A stretch of DNA of 64,000 bases, taken from positions 30,001 through 94,000 of the forward strand of contig JAQGDQ010000524.1 in the NCBI GenBank assembly GCA_030141605.1. Reading direction: 5' to 3'. Of the stretch, positions 46,545-56,990 are shown piece by piece (position 1 is the stretch's first letter; each line of letters opens with the position of its first letter). Made by a program: the position numbers and the translations under genes. The DNA is from Tubiluchus corallicola. Its lineage: Eukaryota > Priapulida > Priapulimorpha > Priapulimorphida > Tubiluchidae. A model generated the notes under the pieces. That model was not told where the DNA came from. It searched no databases and worked only from the letters and a program-made list of their open reading frames with translations.

Positions 46545-46699
46545 TAATCCTGAAAATAGAGAGAAAAATGTTAGAATTTGAAGAAATTCTATTGTAAATA
46601 ATGAGTCATTTTCTTGTCTTAAGTTTTTGTTTCCATCGTACGAGGATGGCTTATAAAACAAGCTGAAAGTTGAAAATAAAGTCACAATTTTTTCACCAA

Positions 46700-46965
46700 T
46701 CACGTCCAAAGTTGTCCTGATCTTTCAAGTTTTAATCGCCAAAACCAGCAAAACAACTCGTAATTAGCAGCAGAATTTATTCATTTTAAATACTAAACTA
46801 TATATACATCGAATCATCCATATCTGGCAGATGTAACTACATCAAATTGTAACAGATGTAACTAAAATGAGTAAATTCTCCTGGTAATTACGAGTTATTT
46901 TGCTGGTTTTGACTTTTTGGTTTATTAAACGTGATTAAAACTTGAAAGATCGGTACAATAAATTC
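46700..46965. repeat. Inverted repeat upstream of neurophysin exon 1
   Basis: CTTTCAAGTTTTAATCGCCA plus AAACCAGCAAAACAACTCGTAATTA at 46,723-46,767 pairs with TAATTACGAGTTATTTTGCTGG and later AAAACTTGAAAGAT at about 46,893-46,952. A diverged third copy of the motif lies at 47,020-47,100. Probably a small foldback or MITE. Confidence 0.65.
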
Positions 46966-47119
46966 CATTTTTATCTAACATATCAAATTACGTGTATATT
47001 TACGACTAACTAATTATACTGCTAATTATGAGTTATTTTGCGTATTTTAAGCTTTTGGTTATTTCACACGAGGTTTGTAGAACAAGCTGACAGTTGTAAA
47101 TAAAGCGTAAGAAATAATT

Positions 47120-47760
47120 TTTCGTATGAAAGATTTTTCATTTGGTGAACCTCCAATTTCAATGCATCATACGCGCATGAGGATCAGATTTTCTGAGCTA
47201 AACTATGACCTTTTCTCTAAAGGCTGTAAAGATAATAATGGTCATCCAATATTGAAGAAATTTGTAACTGTGGAATTCGATTTGAATCTGTTGAAGACTT
47301 TTTGTTGCACTGCCCATTGTATCAACAAACTAGGGTTGTTATGTTTGATAGATTAAATGAAATACTTCTGCCTGAAAACCTTAATATAGCTGCCTTAGGA
47401 ACTAATGATCAGTTAAAGTTGTTATTATTCGGAAAAGGTGAATTTAACTATGTTGCTAACTGTAAAATATTTCAATGCATACATGACTTTATATTACGTA
47501 CTAAACGCTTCCAGTAGTTTCCAACTGATATGAAATGCATCAGTCTTAAATATTCGTACATTAATATTTTCTAACCGTCATTTTCTACTAATGTCTTGTA
47601 GTAAAACTTGTCAGCTTGTGTAGTTATAGTCTATTCTTACTGTAAATGTTCTTGTAAATAGTGTATAAAGTCTGTTGAGGTGAGGATCCCAAATTATGTT
47701 GTTCAAACTGCCTGAACCAATCCTATAATAAACTATGTTTAAACTAACTAAATAAAGTTA
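47120..47760 (+). mobile_element. LINE 3' end, copy 2, frameshifted
   Basis: Same element as 21,040-21,860: SELNYDLFSKGCKDNNGHPI in one frame, then, after a frameshift near 47,250, LHCPLYQQTRVVMFDRLNEI and ILRTKRFQ-stop in another. It shares the 3' UTR block with CAGCTTGTGTAGTTATAGTC (one copy here, three in copy 1) and the ending CCAATCCTATAATAAACTATG. Confidence 0.82.
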
Positions 47761-47764
47761 CAAC

Positions 47765-48414
47765 GTCATGTCCAAACTTGTACTGATCTTTAGAATCCCT
47801 GCTGATAAACTGATAACATGAACGTTAAAAATTCTAAATTTCTTTAATAAATTTCCAATCAATCTTACCTTATTCTGAAGTTGCTAATGTTCTGTATAGA
47901 GCTGCTAATGATAAGTGATCATGACAATGGTAATTTTTATTCATTAAGCGACATTCCGTGATGAATTAACAGCGCATGCGCAGTTCTTGCCATTTCCATC
48001 CGCGTTTGATTTCCACCCACCCAAGATGTTTTCTCTTTACACAGTTCTGCATTCTGTAAGGGCAGTGGACGCATAGCGAGTGGAAAAGTCTAATGTAGAC
48101 GGTAGTGGCGGCAAGACTGGTATCTAATTAATTATCAAAGACGATTTGCCAGTTTTGGGCATCCTTCCTCTACGAAGTAAATAGCCGAGATCGGTTCGGC
48201 AGAGGAAACTCGCAAAATCTATTCAACCAACAGTCACCTATCCACTTACTGGCAAGTCTCAGTGTTGCTTAACTTTTTTGTAGGTACGTAAGATCTCTCG
48301 TTCTACGATTTTACTGTTTTTTAGCTGTGTAAGCCACTGGGGAAGCAAGCTAATAAATTATGTTGAAATTAAAGTTTTAACACAGGAGAAATATCGATGT
48401 ACTTTATTTCAGCA
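47765..48414. other. Non-coding flank with a 5S-derived relic
   Basis: No gene seen. On the minus strand at about 48,215-48,285, GTTAAGCAACACTGAGACTT and AGTAAGTGGATAGGTGAC resemble the 3' half of 5S rRNA, the third independent relic in the window. Confidence 0.5.
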
Positions 48415-49608
48415 CAACANNNNNNNNNNNNNNNNNNNNNNNNNNNNNNNNNNNNNNNNNNNNNNNNNNNNNNNNNNNNNNNNNNNNNNNNNNNNNNNNN
48501 NNNNNNNNNNNNNNNNNNNNNNNNNNNNNNNNNNNNNNNNNNNNNTTTATATTAAATTGTGTGTTTTTTGTAAGATTTTGACACTAGATGGCTCTGGCCG
48601 CTTATTTCTCTGCTTACCTGTAATTAGGTTACCTGAAAATTCGAATACCAAATGGCTTCAACCAGTTTTGGGATCTTACTACAGAATTCGTGTTTTACAC
48701 TAGTTATGTTCTGACTGTCGAAGTTACAGGGTGGTGGAGTTTTGCTGGTTAGTCCACATCCTGAGGTTGTTTTATATGGCTGAACACCAAGTTTGGTGTG
48801 AACCTGTCTTTAATGGTACTCGTATGCAGTGAGATGATTTGTCACAAAGACAATGGTTTTGTCTACTTTTGTTTATTCGTTGTTTGCGGTGATGGCACTG
48901 TCTTGACATTCCAAGAAGCAAGTGTTTGGTAATCATATTTCCACCTGGAGAATAGGACTCAAATTCTCGCTCAATAGTAGTGGAAAACCAGTCGAGGACC
49001 AGTTCTACCTGGACCAATGGTCTGTCTGTTCGTCTGAACTAAAGGTTCTGTTTGTCACCCTGCAAAAGGACGACATCTGGCTTTATCACTGGAAGGCTGA
49101 GGCAACCAGGTACGAGTTCAATTGCTGGATTGCTGGAGCAGTTTTAAAGCGTGGTCCATGCAGAGGCTGGATTGGTGACCATTGGCAAAGAGTTGCTGGC
49201 AAGGACGTGGCTGACTGCTGGAGATGAAAAGCCGATGTGGTAAGGTTGGAGACTCAAGAGCGTGGTTGATAGATCCAAAAGCCTGATGAGAGACAGAAGC
49301 GTAGCCGGCCAACGTTACTTTTGGGGGAATTAGGTATTGTTGGAAATTGTTATCAATTTAATTTGCTATTGTTGTTTCACTGATTAAATTCTAAATCTAA
49401 ATATTAGCTTTTAGTTCCGTTTTCGTTCTGATTAAATAATTTGCACGTGCACACAAGTGTTTCACCAGTGACACGGATTCACGTAGCCTACACAAATGAA
49501 TGATTATCCTGTAGATTTAGCATATAAAAGTGACGGAAACGCTCGAGAACTCTGAACACAGTACTCTGATTTCTTAACATCCTGATTTAATTATTACACG
49601 GCGTCACA
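48415..49608 (+). repeat. 5' LTR (start within the gap)
   Basis: Matches 55,464-56,525 from 48,546 on. TATA-like CATATAAAAG near 49,518. Small open frames inside are conserved only because both LTRs are copies of one template. Confidence 0.9.
48420..48545. other. Assembly gap (126 N)
   Basis: Run of N. It covers the position where the 5' LTR should start by comparison with the 3' LTR. Confidence 1.
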
Positions 49609-49611
49609 ATT

Positions 49612-49629
49612 TGGTGTCAGAAGTGGGAT
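49612..49629 (+). other. Primer binding site, tRNA-Leu type
   Basis: TGGTGTCAGAAGTGGGAT, three bases after the LTR end. It is complementary to the 3' end of leucine tRNAs (CCA plus TGACA...) with about one mismatch to the sequence I recall. The leader to 50,233 is non-coding. Confidence 0.8.
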
Positions 49630-50233
49630 AATTAAGGCCTGTCACTGAATGAAACCGCTGTGCAGATTATTTATTCTGTTTATTGTTAGAAAAATAGCAT
49701 CTCTGCCCTTTACAGAACTGATAATATAATATTTCTACTGAGTAAGCTTAGAACTTTTGACACTTGCGTTGACCGTGCTGTAGGTATAAATTTCTCTGAG
49801 CAAGAAAGCAGTTAGTAGTTTCATTGCGGTAGGCGATTTTGAACTATAGGTAAACTAGGTCACATTGTCTGGCTGTGAAGTGCATGCGACGCAAAAGCTT
49901 GTTTACGAATTGATGAGCCCTAGTAATATATCGAACGGCTTATAACTTCCTGTTTGGTTCGGGACTTATTTTTGCATAGTACTAGCTGTATGTAATCTGA
50001 GCAATTTGTTTGTGTACAGGGTGAGAGTAGAGTAAAAGAAACCACGTGAGTGGTGAATAAATTTTCACAAGTGTAATAGCAAAGTTAAAACGAAACAAAA
50101 CGCAAATAAATACTTTGCAAAGAAAATAATTACATAGAATATACTACTATAAACAAAATACAGTTGCACATAGTATTTGACTGCTGTATCAACGCCTTAT
50201 TAAATTAAAAATAAAACGAAACGGCAAATTACC

Positions 50234-53200
50234 ATGGCAGCAAACGCATACACTGAAAACGAGTTAAATATTTTAAAAGCGTCACAGCTAAAACAAATTA
50301 TAGCTGAACGCGGAATCACAGTTGCCTTAACAGCGACTAAATCTGTTTTAATAGCTGCTATTCTACAAGCTCAGCTTCCTTTGAATATGACGCAACCTGC
50401 GCTAACACAAGCAATTCAAGGCCTTGGTGATGCGGACCTGGACGCGGGTACATACGTTGAAGCTAATTTAAATGCAGCAAGTCCCGTGAACACTATTTCA
50501 GGTGGCGTGAAAAGGAAGCCAACTGTGGCAACGAGGTTAGAACACACACCTCCGCCCGACTTATCATTTATGACAGACGACATTACTGAGGGAATGCAGC
50601 AATTACCCCCCTCAGAGAGGTATTCGGTTATGATTACACTGGAAAAGCTACGCAGCGAAGAGCGTCGAGCTGTCAAGCAGATGGAGATGCAAATGCAGAT
50701 GGACAAAGAGTTACGTATTAAGCAACTTGAACATCAGGAACGGGTTGAGCTTGAAAAATTGCGTGCCGAACTTGCACGAATTGAAGTCGCACCTACTTTA
50801 TTACAGGTCGCAAACCCTTCACCTCCTGCTAACCCGCAATTGCATGCACCCATCCAGCGTATCAAAATGAGGGTCTTTGATGAAAACGCTGAAGACATCG
50901 ACGATTTCTTAAGTCAGTTTGAATCAACTGCAGCTGCAAATAAGCTTCCTCAGGACGTATATGCAGCATCTTTAGGGCCTGCACTTACCGGGAAAGCTTC
51001 CATTGCTTTTCACCAAATACCTCCTGAGCAAATGAGCAACTACGATGCTGTGAAGAAAGCACTTTTGGCAGCATATGTATTAACCAGCGAGAGCTACTTG
51101 AAACGTTTTCGTGCTATAAAAAAGAGGGCCAATGAGACTTTTCAGCAAGTTGGCAGAAGACTTGTTCGTGCCTACAATGAGTACAGAAATGCAGAAGATG
51201 CTGACTCTGTAGATAAAGTTGTGGAATTGGTCTGTAAGGAACAAGTCTTAACACTGATGTCACGTGACATGTGTGAATGGGTCCGGAGGCAAGATCTTCA
51301 TTCCTTCGATGATGTTGTGGAAAAAGCAGACTTGTACCAAGCATCTGTGATGTCGATACAGGGTGGCCTAAAAGTCATGCAACCTCACACATTTAAGAAA
51401 GGATTGAAGCCGCCAATGCACGATGGTAGTAGTTCAGCAAGAGGAAGAAGCACATATAATGGATCTAATGTGAAGTGCTATTCCTGCGGCGAGTTGGGAC
51501 ATAAGAGAAATCAATGCAGAAGAAGCATGGCAGGTGCTGAAGCCACCGGGAAAGGCAGAAGCACGATGGGTCGGAATTTTTTAGCTAAAGGTGATGCTAA
51601 GAAGACCCAGGAAGGTGGTTCAAGAAAAACCACAAAGAAGTTGCGCAACATTATTGTATCTTCTGAAGATGAATATTGCTGCTGGGCATCTGTGAATGGC
51701 AAGAATGTGAAATGCATGCGCGACGCTGGGGCATGCACTAGCCTTGTTCACCCAGATCTGGTAAGGCCAGAGCAATATGTTGATGAGTCAACCAGGACGA
51801 TTAAGTGTGTACATGGAGATTCCAAGGAAGTACGCATGGCTATTGTGGAGGTTGAAAGTCCGATGGTCAGTGGATATTTGACAGTGGCTGTCTCTGGTGA
51901 CCTTCCAGTTGACTTCTTACTTGGTAATGACTTTCGGACGGCAGTTACTCCATTCCCGGCAAAGAGGAGTAAGAACTTCCAGTGTGTACCGAAACCAGCT
52001 TCAACACCTACTGTGGCCAACATGGACTCCTCCTGCCAATTTAAAAAGCATGCTATGAAGCAGGATGAAAACAGTATTGGTGACAAGCTGCACACGGCAT
52101 TAGTTGTTACACGCTGTAAAGCTGCGAAACTGCAAAACCTTGAGGAAAGAGACAAGACCCTCCAACAAGAGTTTTTGCAAGACAAAACCAAAGCACATCT
52201 ACTGACTGAGCACGAGTCAAAGCAAAACCAAATGCACCTAACTGAGCTCAGTAAATCCCAGTTACACCAAGAACAAGTAGATGATGTAACTTTAAGGAAC
52301 TTACGCGACAATGCACGCACTGAGGAAATTGTGCGGAAAGAAGGCAAAGGCTACTATCTTCGTGAAGGAGTACTTTATTACCTGGCATGTGAGCGTCCTA
52401 GCCTAGAACCACGAGAACTACTGGTTGTGCCTAAGACAAGGAGACTGGAGGTGCTCTCCCTGGCACATGATAATAAGATGGCTGGACATTTAGGCATTAG
52501 GAAAACTACTAAGCGAGTACTGCAGGAGTATACTTGGCCACGCATCAAACGCTCTGTGATACAGTACTGCCGTTCATGTGCCACCTGCCAAAAGACTGCT
52601 CGTGTGCGACGCGCTGATAAAGCGAAACTCAAACCTTTGGCAATACCATCAACAGCATTTCGCACAATTGCAATTGATATAATAGGCCCACTAGGTACAC
52701 AACGCACACCCTCAGGAAACAAATATGCTTTAACAATCATTGATCATGCAACACGTTATCCTGACTGCATACCATTACCAAACATAGAAACAGAAACAAT
52801 TGTGAAAGCACTTTTACAATACATGTGCAGACACGGGATACCTAGGGAAATCATCTCAGATCGGGGGACCCAGTTCACGTCCAAGCTCATACGTGATCTT
52901 GAAAAAGCCCTTGGAGTAAAAGGTATTTACACGTCCCCATACAACCCCCAAGCTAATGGTCTCACAGAACGATACAATGCTTCTATTAAATCATCCATCC
53001 TAAAACTTCTGCAAGATGAACATAGTCTGCCATGGGATGAACTTCTCCCTTTTTGTTTGTTTGCCTTCAGGGAAGTACCACAGGAGTCCACTGGGTACTC
53101 TCCATTTGAATTAGTGTATGGCTTCCCTGTGCGGGGCCCCCTGGCTGCTTTGAAAGAACAATGGGGCTGCCAAGACCCTCCTAAATTAGAAAATATTGAT

Positions 53201-54982
53201 GACTATGTTACGAGAATCATCAACACAGTAGAAAGTGCTACTGAAGATGCACACCAGTTCCTCCGTCAAGCAAAGATTGCCCCAAAACGATGGTACGATC
53301 GTATGTCGTCAGATAGGTCGTTGGAAATTGGACAGAGAGTGCTCGTGTTGATGCATGAAGGGCATGGAAAGATGCAGAAGTACTTCAAAGGACCATTCGA
53401 GGTTGTAGACAAGGTGTCTGACTTGACATATAAGGTGAATATTGGAAACAAAAGCAATAGACGCAATGTTCGCACCTATCACATCAATATGCTCAAACCA
53501 TTTGTAGAAAGGGATGACAATCTTATTTTGTTCTCCAAATGTGAAGAAAATGATCTAATTATGGTGCCTGAGTTAGCTGAAGAGCAAGTGGGCCAAGATG
53601 AGCTAGACAAAGAAGTCAGCTTTCCTGAATATGCCTTCCCGCCATTGGCTGAGGCAACTCAGTCCCTAGAAGATGTTGCATTACCCTCTTTCCTGACCAA
53701 AGACCAATCCGAGCAGCTGATGTCGGTACTTCAAGAATTCAAGGAGATGTTCACTGATTTACCGGGATGCACATCTGTGGTAGAACATCACATCTCTCTT
53801 ACTGACCAGACACCAGTCCAACAGCGGCCCTACAGACTCCCACAAGCACGCAAGGAGCTGGTAAGAAAAGAAGTGGAAGACATGCAAAAGTTAGGGGTAA
53901 TCAGGCGCTCTGAGTCAGTTTGGTCAGCGCCAACAGTCTTAGTCCCTAAACGAGATGGCACCGTCAGATTTTGCGTCGATTATCGCAAGTTAAATCTTCA
54001 GACAGCTTTTCTTCCATATCCGATGCCAAGAGTCGACGACATTGTTGATGAGATGCACAGTGCACTCTGGATCACATCACTGGACCTGTCCAAAGCTTAT
54101 TGGCAAATAATGCTCACACCTGAATCTCAGCCAATCTCTGCATTTGCCACTGACTTCGGCAAATTTGAATTTATGGTAATGCCGTTTGGACTGATGAATT
54201 CGGCATCTACCTGCCAAAGCCTAGTAGATCGTGTCCTTGAAACTGTGGCCCGTTTTGCCAGAGGATACATTGATGACATTGTAATTAAGTCCACGTCATG
54301 GCCTGAACATCTAAATCATCTGCATCTGACACTGTTTTGCATCAGGCAAGCTGGCCTGACTCTAAAGCCAAAGAAATGCAGCTTTGCAATGCAAGAAACT
54401 GAATTCCTTGGCTATGTTATTGGCAAAAATCGTTTGAGGCCACAACCCAACAAGATTCTACGCATACACAACTTCCCACGTCCACAAAACAAGAAACAAG
54501 TACGGGCCTACTTGGGTCTTGTTGGCTTCTACCGTAGGTTCATTCCTATGTTCAGTACCAAAGCTGCTGCTCTTTTTGAGCTACTTGAGAAAAGCGCTCC
54601 AACCAAAGTTGAGTGGACAGAAGCCTGCGAGCGGAGTTTTGTGGAATTGCAAGACTGCCTTGGCTCCGACACTGTGTTACACTCTCCAGATTTCATGAAG
54701 CCTTTTATACTGACTACTGATGCATCTTTGAGTGGTGTAGGTGGGGTACTATCCCAAGACCAAAGTGAACATGGCGAAGTACCTATAACATACCTCAGCA
54801 GAAAATTAACTGTTACTGAGCGTAATTACAGTGTGGTAGAAGTGGAGTGTTTAGCAGTTGTATACTGTGTGGAGAAGTTGAGATACTTTCTGGAAGGGCG
54901 GCATTTTACTATCCGAACTGACCAGCGCAGCTTGTTGGCCCTTCCACGTATTAAGCGTAATAACCGCCGGTTGTGTCACTGA
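50234..54982 (+). CDS. Retrotransposon Gag-Pol polyprotein (Gag-PR-INT-RT-RNase H)
   Basis: 1,582 codons from ATG in a good context (ACCATGG). Domains in order: SAP-like N terminus (LKASQLKQIIAERG, about 13-45); Gag with a SCAN-like helical region (about 215-375); zinc knuckle CYSCGELGHKRNQC (415-428); aspartic protease with DAG (497) in place of the usual DTG/DSG; integrase HHCC zinc finger (about 742-785) and DDE core (Asp 814, Asp 876, Glu about 911); reverse transcriptase with VDYRKLN (about 1249) and YIDD (1345-1348); RNase H from TTDAS (about 1494). The frame ends at TGA 54,980-54,982 inside RNase H. The same frame then stays open for 28 more codons, ending with the ADALSRL motif that normally closes this domain and a TAA at 55,067-55,069. 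So the stop looks like a single nonsense mutation. Confidence 0.93.
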   Translation: MAANAYTENELNILKASQLKQIIAERGITVALTATKSVLIAAILQAQLPLNMTQPALTQAIQGLGDADLDAGTYVEANLNAASPVNTISGGVKRKPTVATRLEHTPPPDLSFMTDDITEGMQQLPPSERYSVMITLEKLRSEERRAVKQMEMQMQMDKELRIKQLEHQERVELEKLRAELARIEVAPTLLQVANPSPPANPQLHAPIQRIKMRVFDENAEDIDDFLSQFESTAAANKLPQDVYAASLGPALTGKASIAFHQIPPEQMSNYDAVKKALLAAYVLTSESYLKRFRAIKKRANETFQQVGRRLVRAYNEYRNAEDADSVDKVVELVCKEQVLTLMSRDMCEWVRRQDLHSFDDVVEKADLYQASVMSIQGGLKVMQPHTFKKGLKPPMHDGSSSARGRSTYNGSNVKCYSCGELGHKRNQCRRSMAGAEATGKGRSTMGRNFLAKGDAKKTQEGGSRKTTKKLRNIIVSSEDEYCCWASVNGKNVKCMRDAGACTSLVHPDLVRPEQYVDESTRTIKCVHGDSKEVRMAIVEVESPMVSGYLTVAVSGDLPVDFLLGNDFRTAVTPFPAKRSKNFQCVPKPASTPTVANMDSSCQFKKHAMKQDENSIGDKLHTALVVTRCKAAKLQNLEERDKTLQQEFLQDKTKAHLLTEHESKQNQMHLTELSKSQLHQEQVDDVTLRNLRDNARTEEIVRKEGKGYYLREGVLYYLACERPSLEPRELLVVPKTRRLEVLSLAHDNKMAGHLGIRKTTKRVLQEYTWPRIKRSVIQYCRSCATCQKTARVRRADKAKLKPLAIPSTAFRTIAIDIIGPLGTQRTPSGNKYALTIIDHATRYPDCIPLPNIETETIVKALLQYMCRHGIPREIISDRGTQFTSKLIRDLEKALGVKGIYTSPYNPQANGLTERYNASIKSSILKLLQDEHSLPWDELLPFCLFAFREVPQESTGYSPFELVYGFPVRGPLAALKEQWGCQDPPKLENIDDYVTRIINTVESATEDAHQFLRQAKIAPKRWYDRMSSDRSLEIGQRVLVLMHEGHGKMQKYFKGPFEVVDKVSDLTYKVNIGNKSNRRNVRTYHINMLKPFVERDDNLILFSKCEENDLIMVPELAEEQVGQDELDKEVSFPEYAFPPLAEATQSLEDVALPSFLTKDQSEQLMSVLQEFKEMFTDLPGCTSVVEHHISLTDQTPVQQRPYRLPQARKELVRKEVEDMQKLGVIRRSESVWSAPTVLVPKRDGTVRFCVDYRKLNLQTAFLPYPMPRVDDIVDEMHSALWITSLDLSKAYWQIMLTPESQPISAFATDFGKFEFMVMPFGLMNSASTCQSLVDRVLETVARFARGYIDDIVIKSTSWPEHLNHLHLTLFCIRQAGLTLKPKKCSFAMQETEFLGYVIGKNRLRPQPNKILRIHNFPRPQNKKQVRAYLGLVGFYRRFIPMFSTKAAALFELLEKSAPTKVEWTEACERSFVELQDCLGSDTVLHSPDFMKPFILTTDASLSGVGGVLSQDQSEHGEVPITYLSRKLTVTERNYSVVEVECLAVVYCVEKLRYFLEGRHFTIRTDQRSLLALPRIKRNNRRLCH

Positions 54983-55332
54983 TCGCTCATTCTTCAGGAA
55001 TACTCTTACACGGTGGAGAATATTCCGGGAAGAATGAATGTTGTGGCGGATGCACTTTCACGCCTATAAATTTTGCCTAATTTTGATAGTTTTATACGAA
55101 GAAATTGTTTTTCCAATTAAACAATATAAAAGTGAAATGGCAGAAGTAAAGTCGTTTATTGTGTTATTTGTAGATTTATTTTGTATCAGTATTGATTGAA
55201 GTTGCTTCTCGGAGTAATTAAGATAGCCCATTTAGTTAGCAAATCATTGTTTAGCTTTTATTTTCTTCAATTGTTTCAATATAGGTGTCGCTATGTTGTG
55301 AAAACTCCTTCAGAGTTTTAAAAGGAGAGAGA

Positions 55333-56525
55333 TGCTATGTGATGATCGGTTATACCATCCATCATTGTCGCAACACCTATTTTGATATATCTTTCATATG
55401 TTGTTGTGTGTGCATAAATAATGATCTAATTACTTTATTGATTTATTGCACTGTTTATTTAAATTTATATTACATTGTGTGTTTTTGTAAGATTTTGACA
55501 CCAGATGGCTCTGGCCGCTTATTTCTCTGCTTACCTGTAATTAGGTTACCTGAAAATTCGAATACCAAATGGCTTCAACCTGTTTTGGGATCTTACTACA
55601 GAGTTTGTGTTTTACACTAGTTATGTTCTGACTGTCGAAGTTACAGGGTGGTGGAGTTTTGCTGGTTAGTCCACATCCTGAGGTTATTTTATATGGCTGA
55701 ACACCAAGTTTGGTGTGAACCTGTCTTTAATGGTACTCGTATGCAGTGAGATGATTTGTCACAAAGACAATGGTTTTGTCTACTTTTGTTTACTCGTTGT
55801 TTGCTGTGATGGCACTGTCTTGACATTCCAAGAAGCAAGTGTTTGGTAATCATATTTCCACCTGGAGAATAGGACTCAAATTCTCGCTCAATAGTAGTGG
55901 AAAACCAGTCGAGGACCAGTTCTACCTGGACCAATGGTCTGTCTGTTCGTCTGAACTAAAGGTTCTGTTTGTCACCCTGCAAAAGGACGACATCTGGCTT
56001 TATCACTGGAAGGCTGAGGCAACCAGGTACGAGTTCAATTGCTGGATTGCTGGAGCAGTTTTAAAGCGTGGTCCATGCAGAGGCTGGATTGGTGACCATT
56101 GGCAAAGAGTTGCTGGCAAGGACGTGGCTGACTGCTGGAGATGAAAAGCCGATGTGGTAAGGTTGGAGACTCAAGAGCGTGGTTGATAGATCCAAAAGCC
56201 TGATGAGAGACAGAAGCGTAGCCGGCCAACGTTACTTTTGGGGGAATTAGGTATTGTTGGAAATTGTTATCAATTTAATTTGCTATTGTTGTTTCACTGA
56301 TTAAATTCTAAATCTAAATATTAGCTTTTAGTTCCGTTTTCGTTCTGATTAAATAATTTGCACGTGCACACAAGTGTTTCACCAGTGACACGGATTCACG
56401 TAGCCTACACAAATGAATGATTATCCTGTAGATTTAGCATATAAAAGTGACGGAAACGCTCGAGAACTCTGAACACAGTACTCTGATTTCTTAACATCCT
56501 GATTTAATTATTACACAGCGTCACA
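55333..56525 (+). repeat. 3' LTR
   Basis: Starts TGCTATGTGATGATCGG directly after the purine tract and ends GCGTCACA. Pairs with the 5' LTR (offset 6,917-6,918 bp). Confidence 0.88.
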
Positions 56526-56990
56526 ACAGCAAAAGACTGCTCATAAGAGAGTTCTACAGGACATTCACGGAACCAACGTCCGGTTATTTCATTGACCTGA
56601 AAGTTCTTTCTCCCGAGAACTTAGAACGGGAACTATTTCATTTCAACAAAGTGGAACTTCTAGTTCCTTTTTTTCGCAGAGAAACTGGGTATTAAAATAA
56701 GTTCTTTTCCAAATAGAACTTAACTCCAAACTAGAACAAAATGTTTGTTCTTGAGGCCAATAAAAAAGTAAAGAAACTGGGTACTAAAATAAGTTCTTTT
56801 CCAAATAGAACTTAACTCCAAACTAGAACAAAATGTTTGTTCTTGAGGCCAATAAAAAAGTAAAATTGGTTATTTTCAGGAATGCTTAAGAAATTTCATT
56901 TACCATGAATCATACGATATGTAACGGACAGAAAATAATGCAGTGAATGGAAACTGAACTAAATTCCTTTTGGTGCACAGAAACTTGAAC
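56526..56990. repeat. Non-coding flank with a direct duplication
   Basis: A block of about 75 bp with AAGTTCTTTTCCAAATAGAA and CTTGAGGCCAATAAAAAAGT occurs twice in tandem (about 56,695-56,770 and 56,790-56,865). No gene seen. Confidence 0.8.

Larger units (their letters stand above)
48415..56525 (+). mobile_element. LTR retrotransposon, Ty3/Gypsy type with integrase before RT (Gmr1-like order)
   Basis: About 8.1 kb with two LTRs of about 1.19 kb (48,415-49,608, start hidden by the gap, and 55,333-56,525), a tRNA-Leu-type primer site at 49,612-49,629, one long polyprotein frame (50,234-54,982) and a purine tract (AAAAGGAGAGAGA) before the 3' LTR. LTRs begin TG and end CA and differ at only about ten positions, suggesting a fairly recent insertion. 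The domain order Gag-protease-integrase-RT-RNase H departs from the usual Gypsy order and matches the published Gmr1 group. A premature stop in RNase H suggests that this copy is inactive. Target duplication cannot be checked because of the gap. Confidence 0.93.

Noticed and set aside
48772-49227. 81- and 101-codon frames conserved in a second copy at 55,689-56,144
   Set aside because: Conservation is explained by their being in the two LTRs of one element; no domain is recognised.
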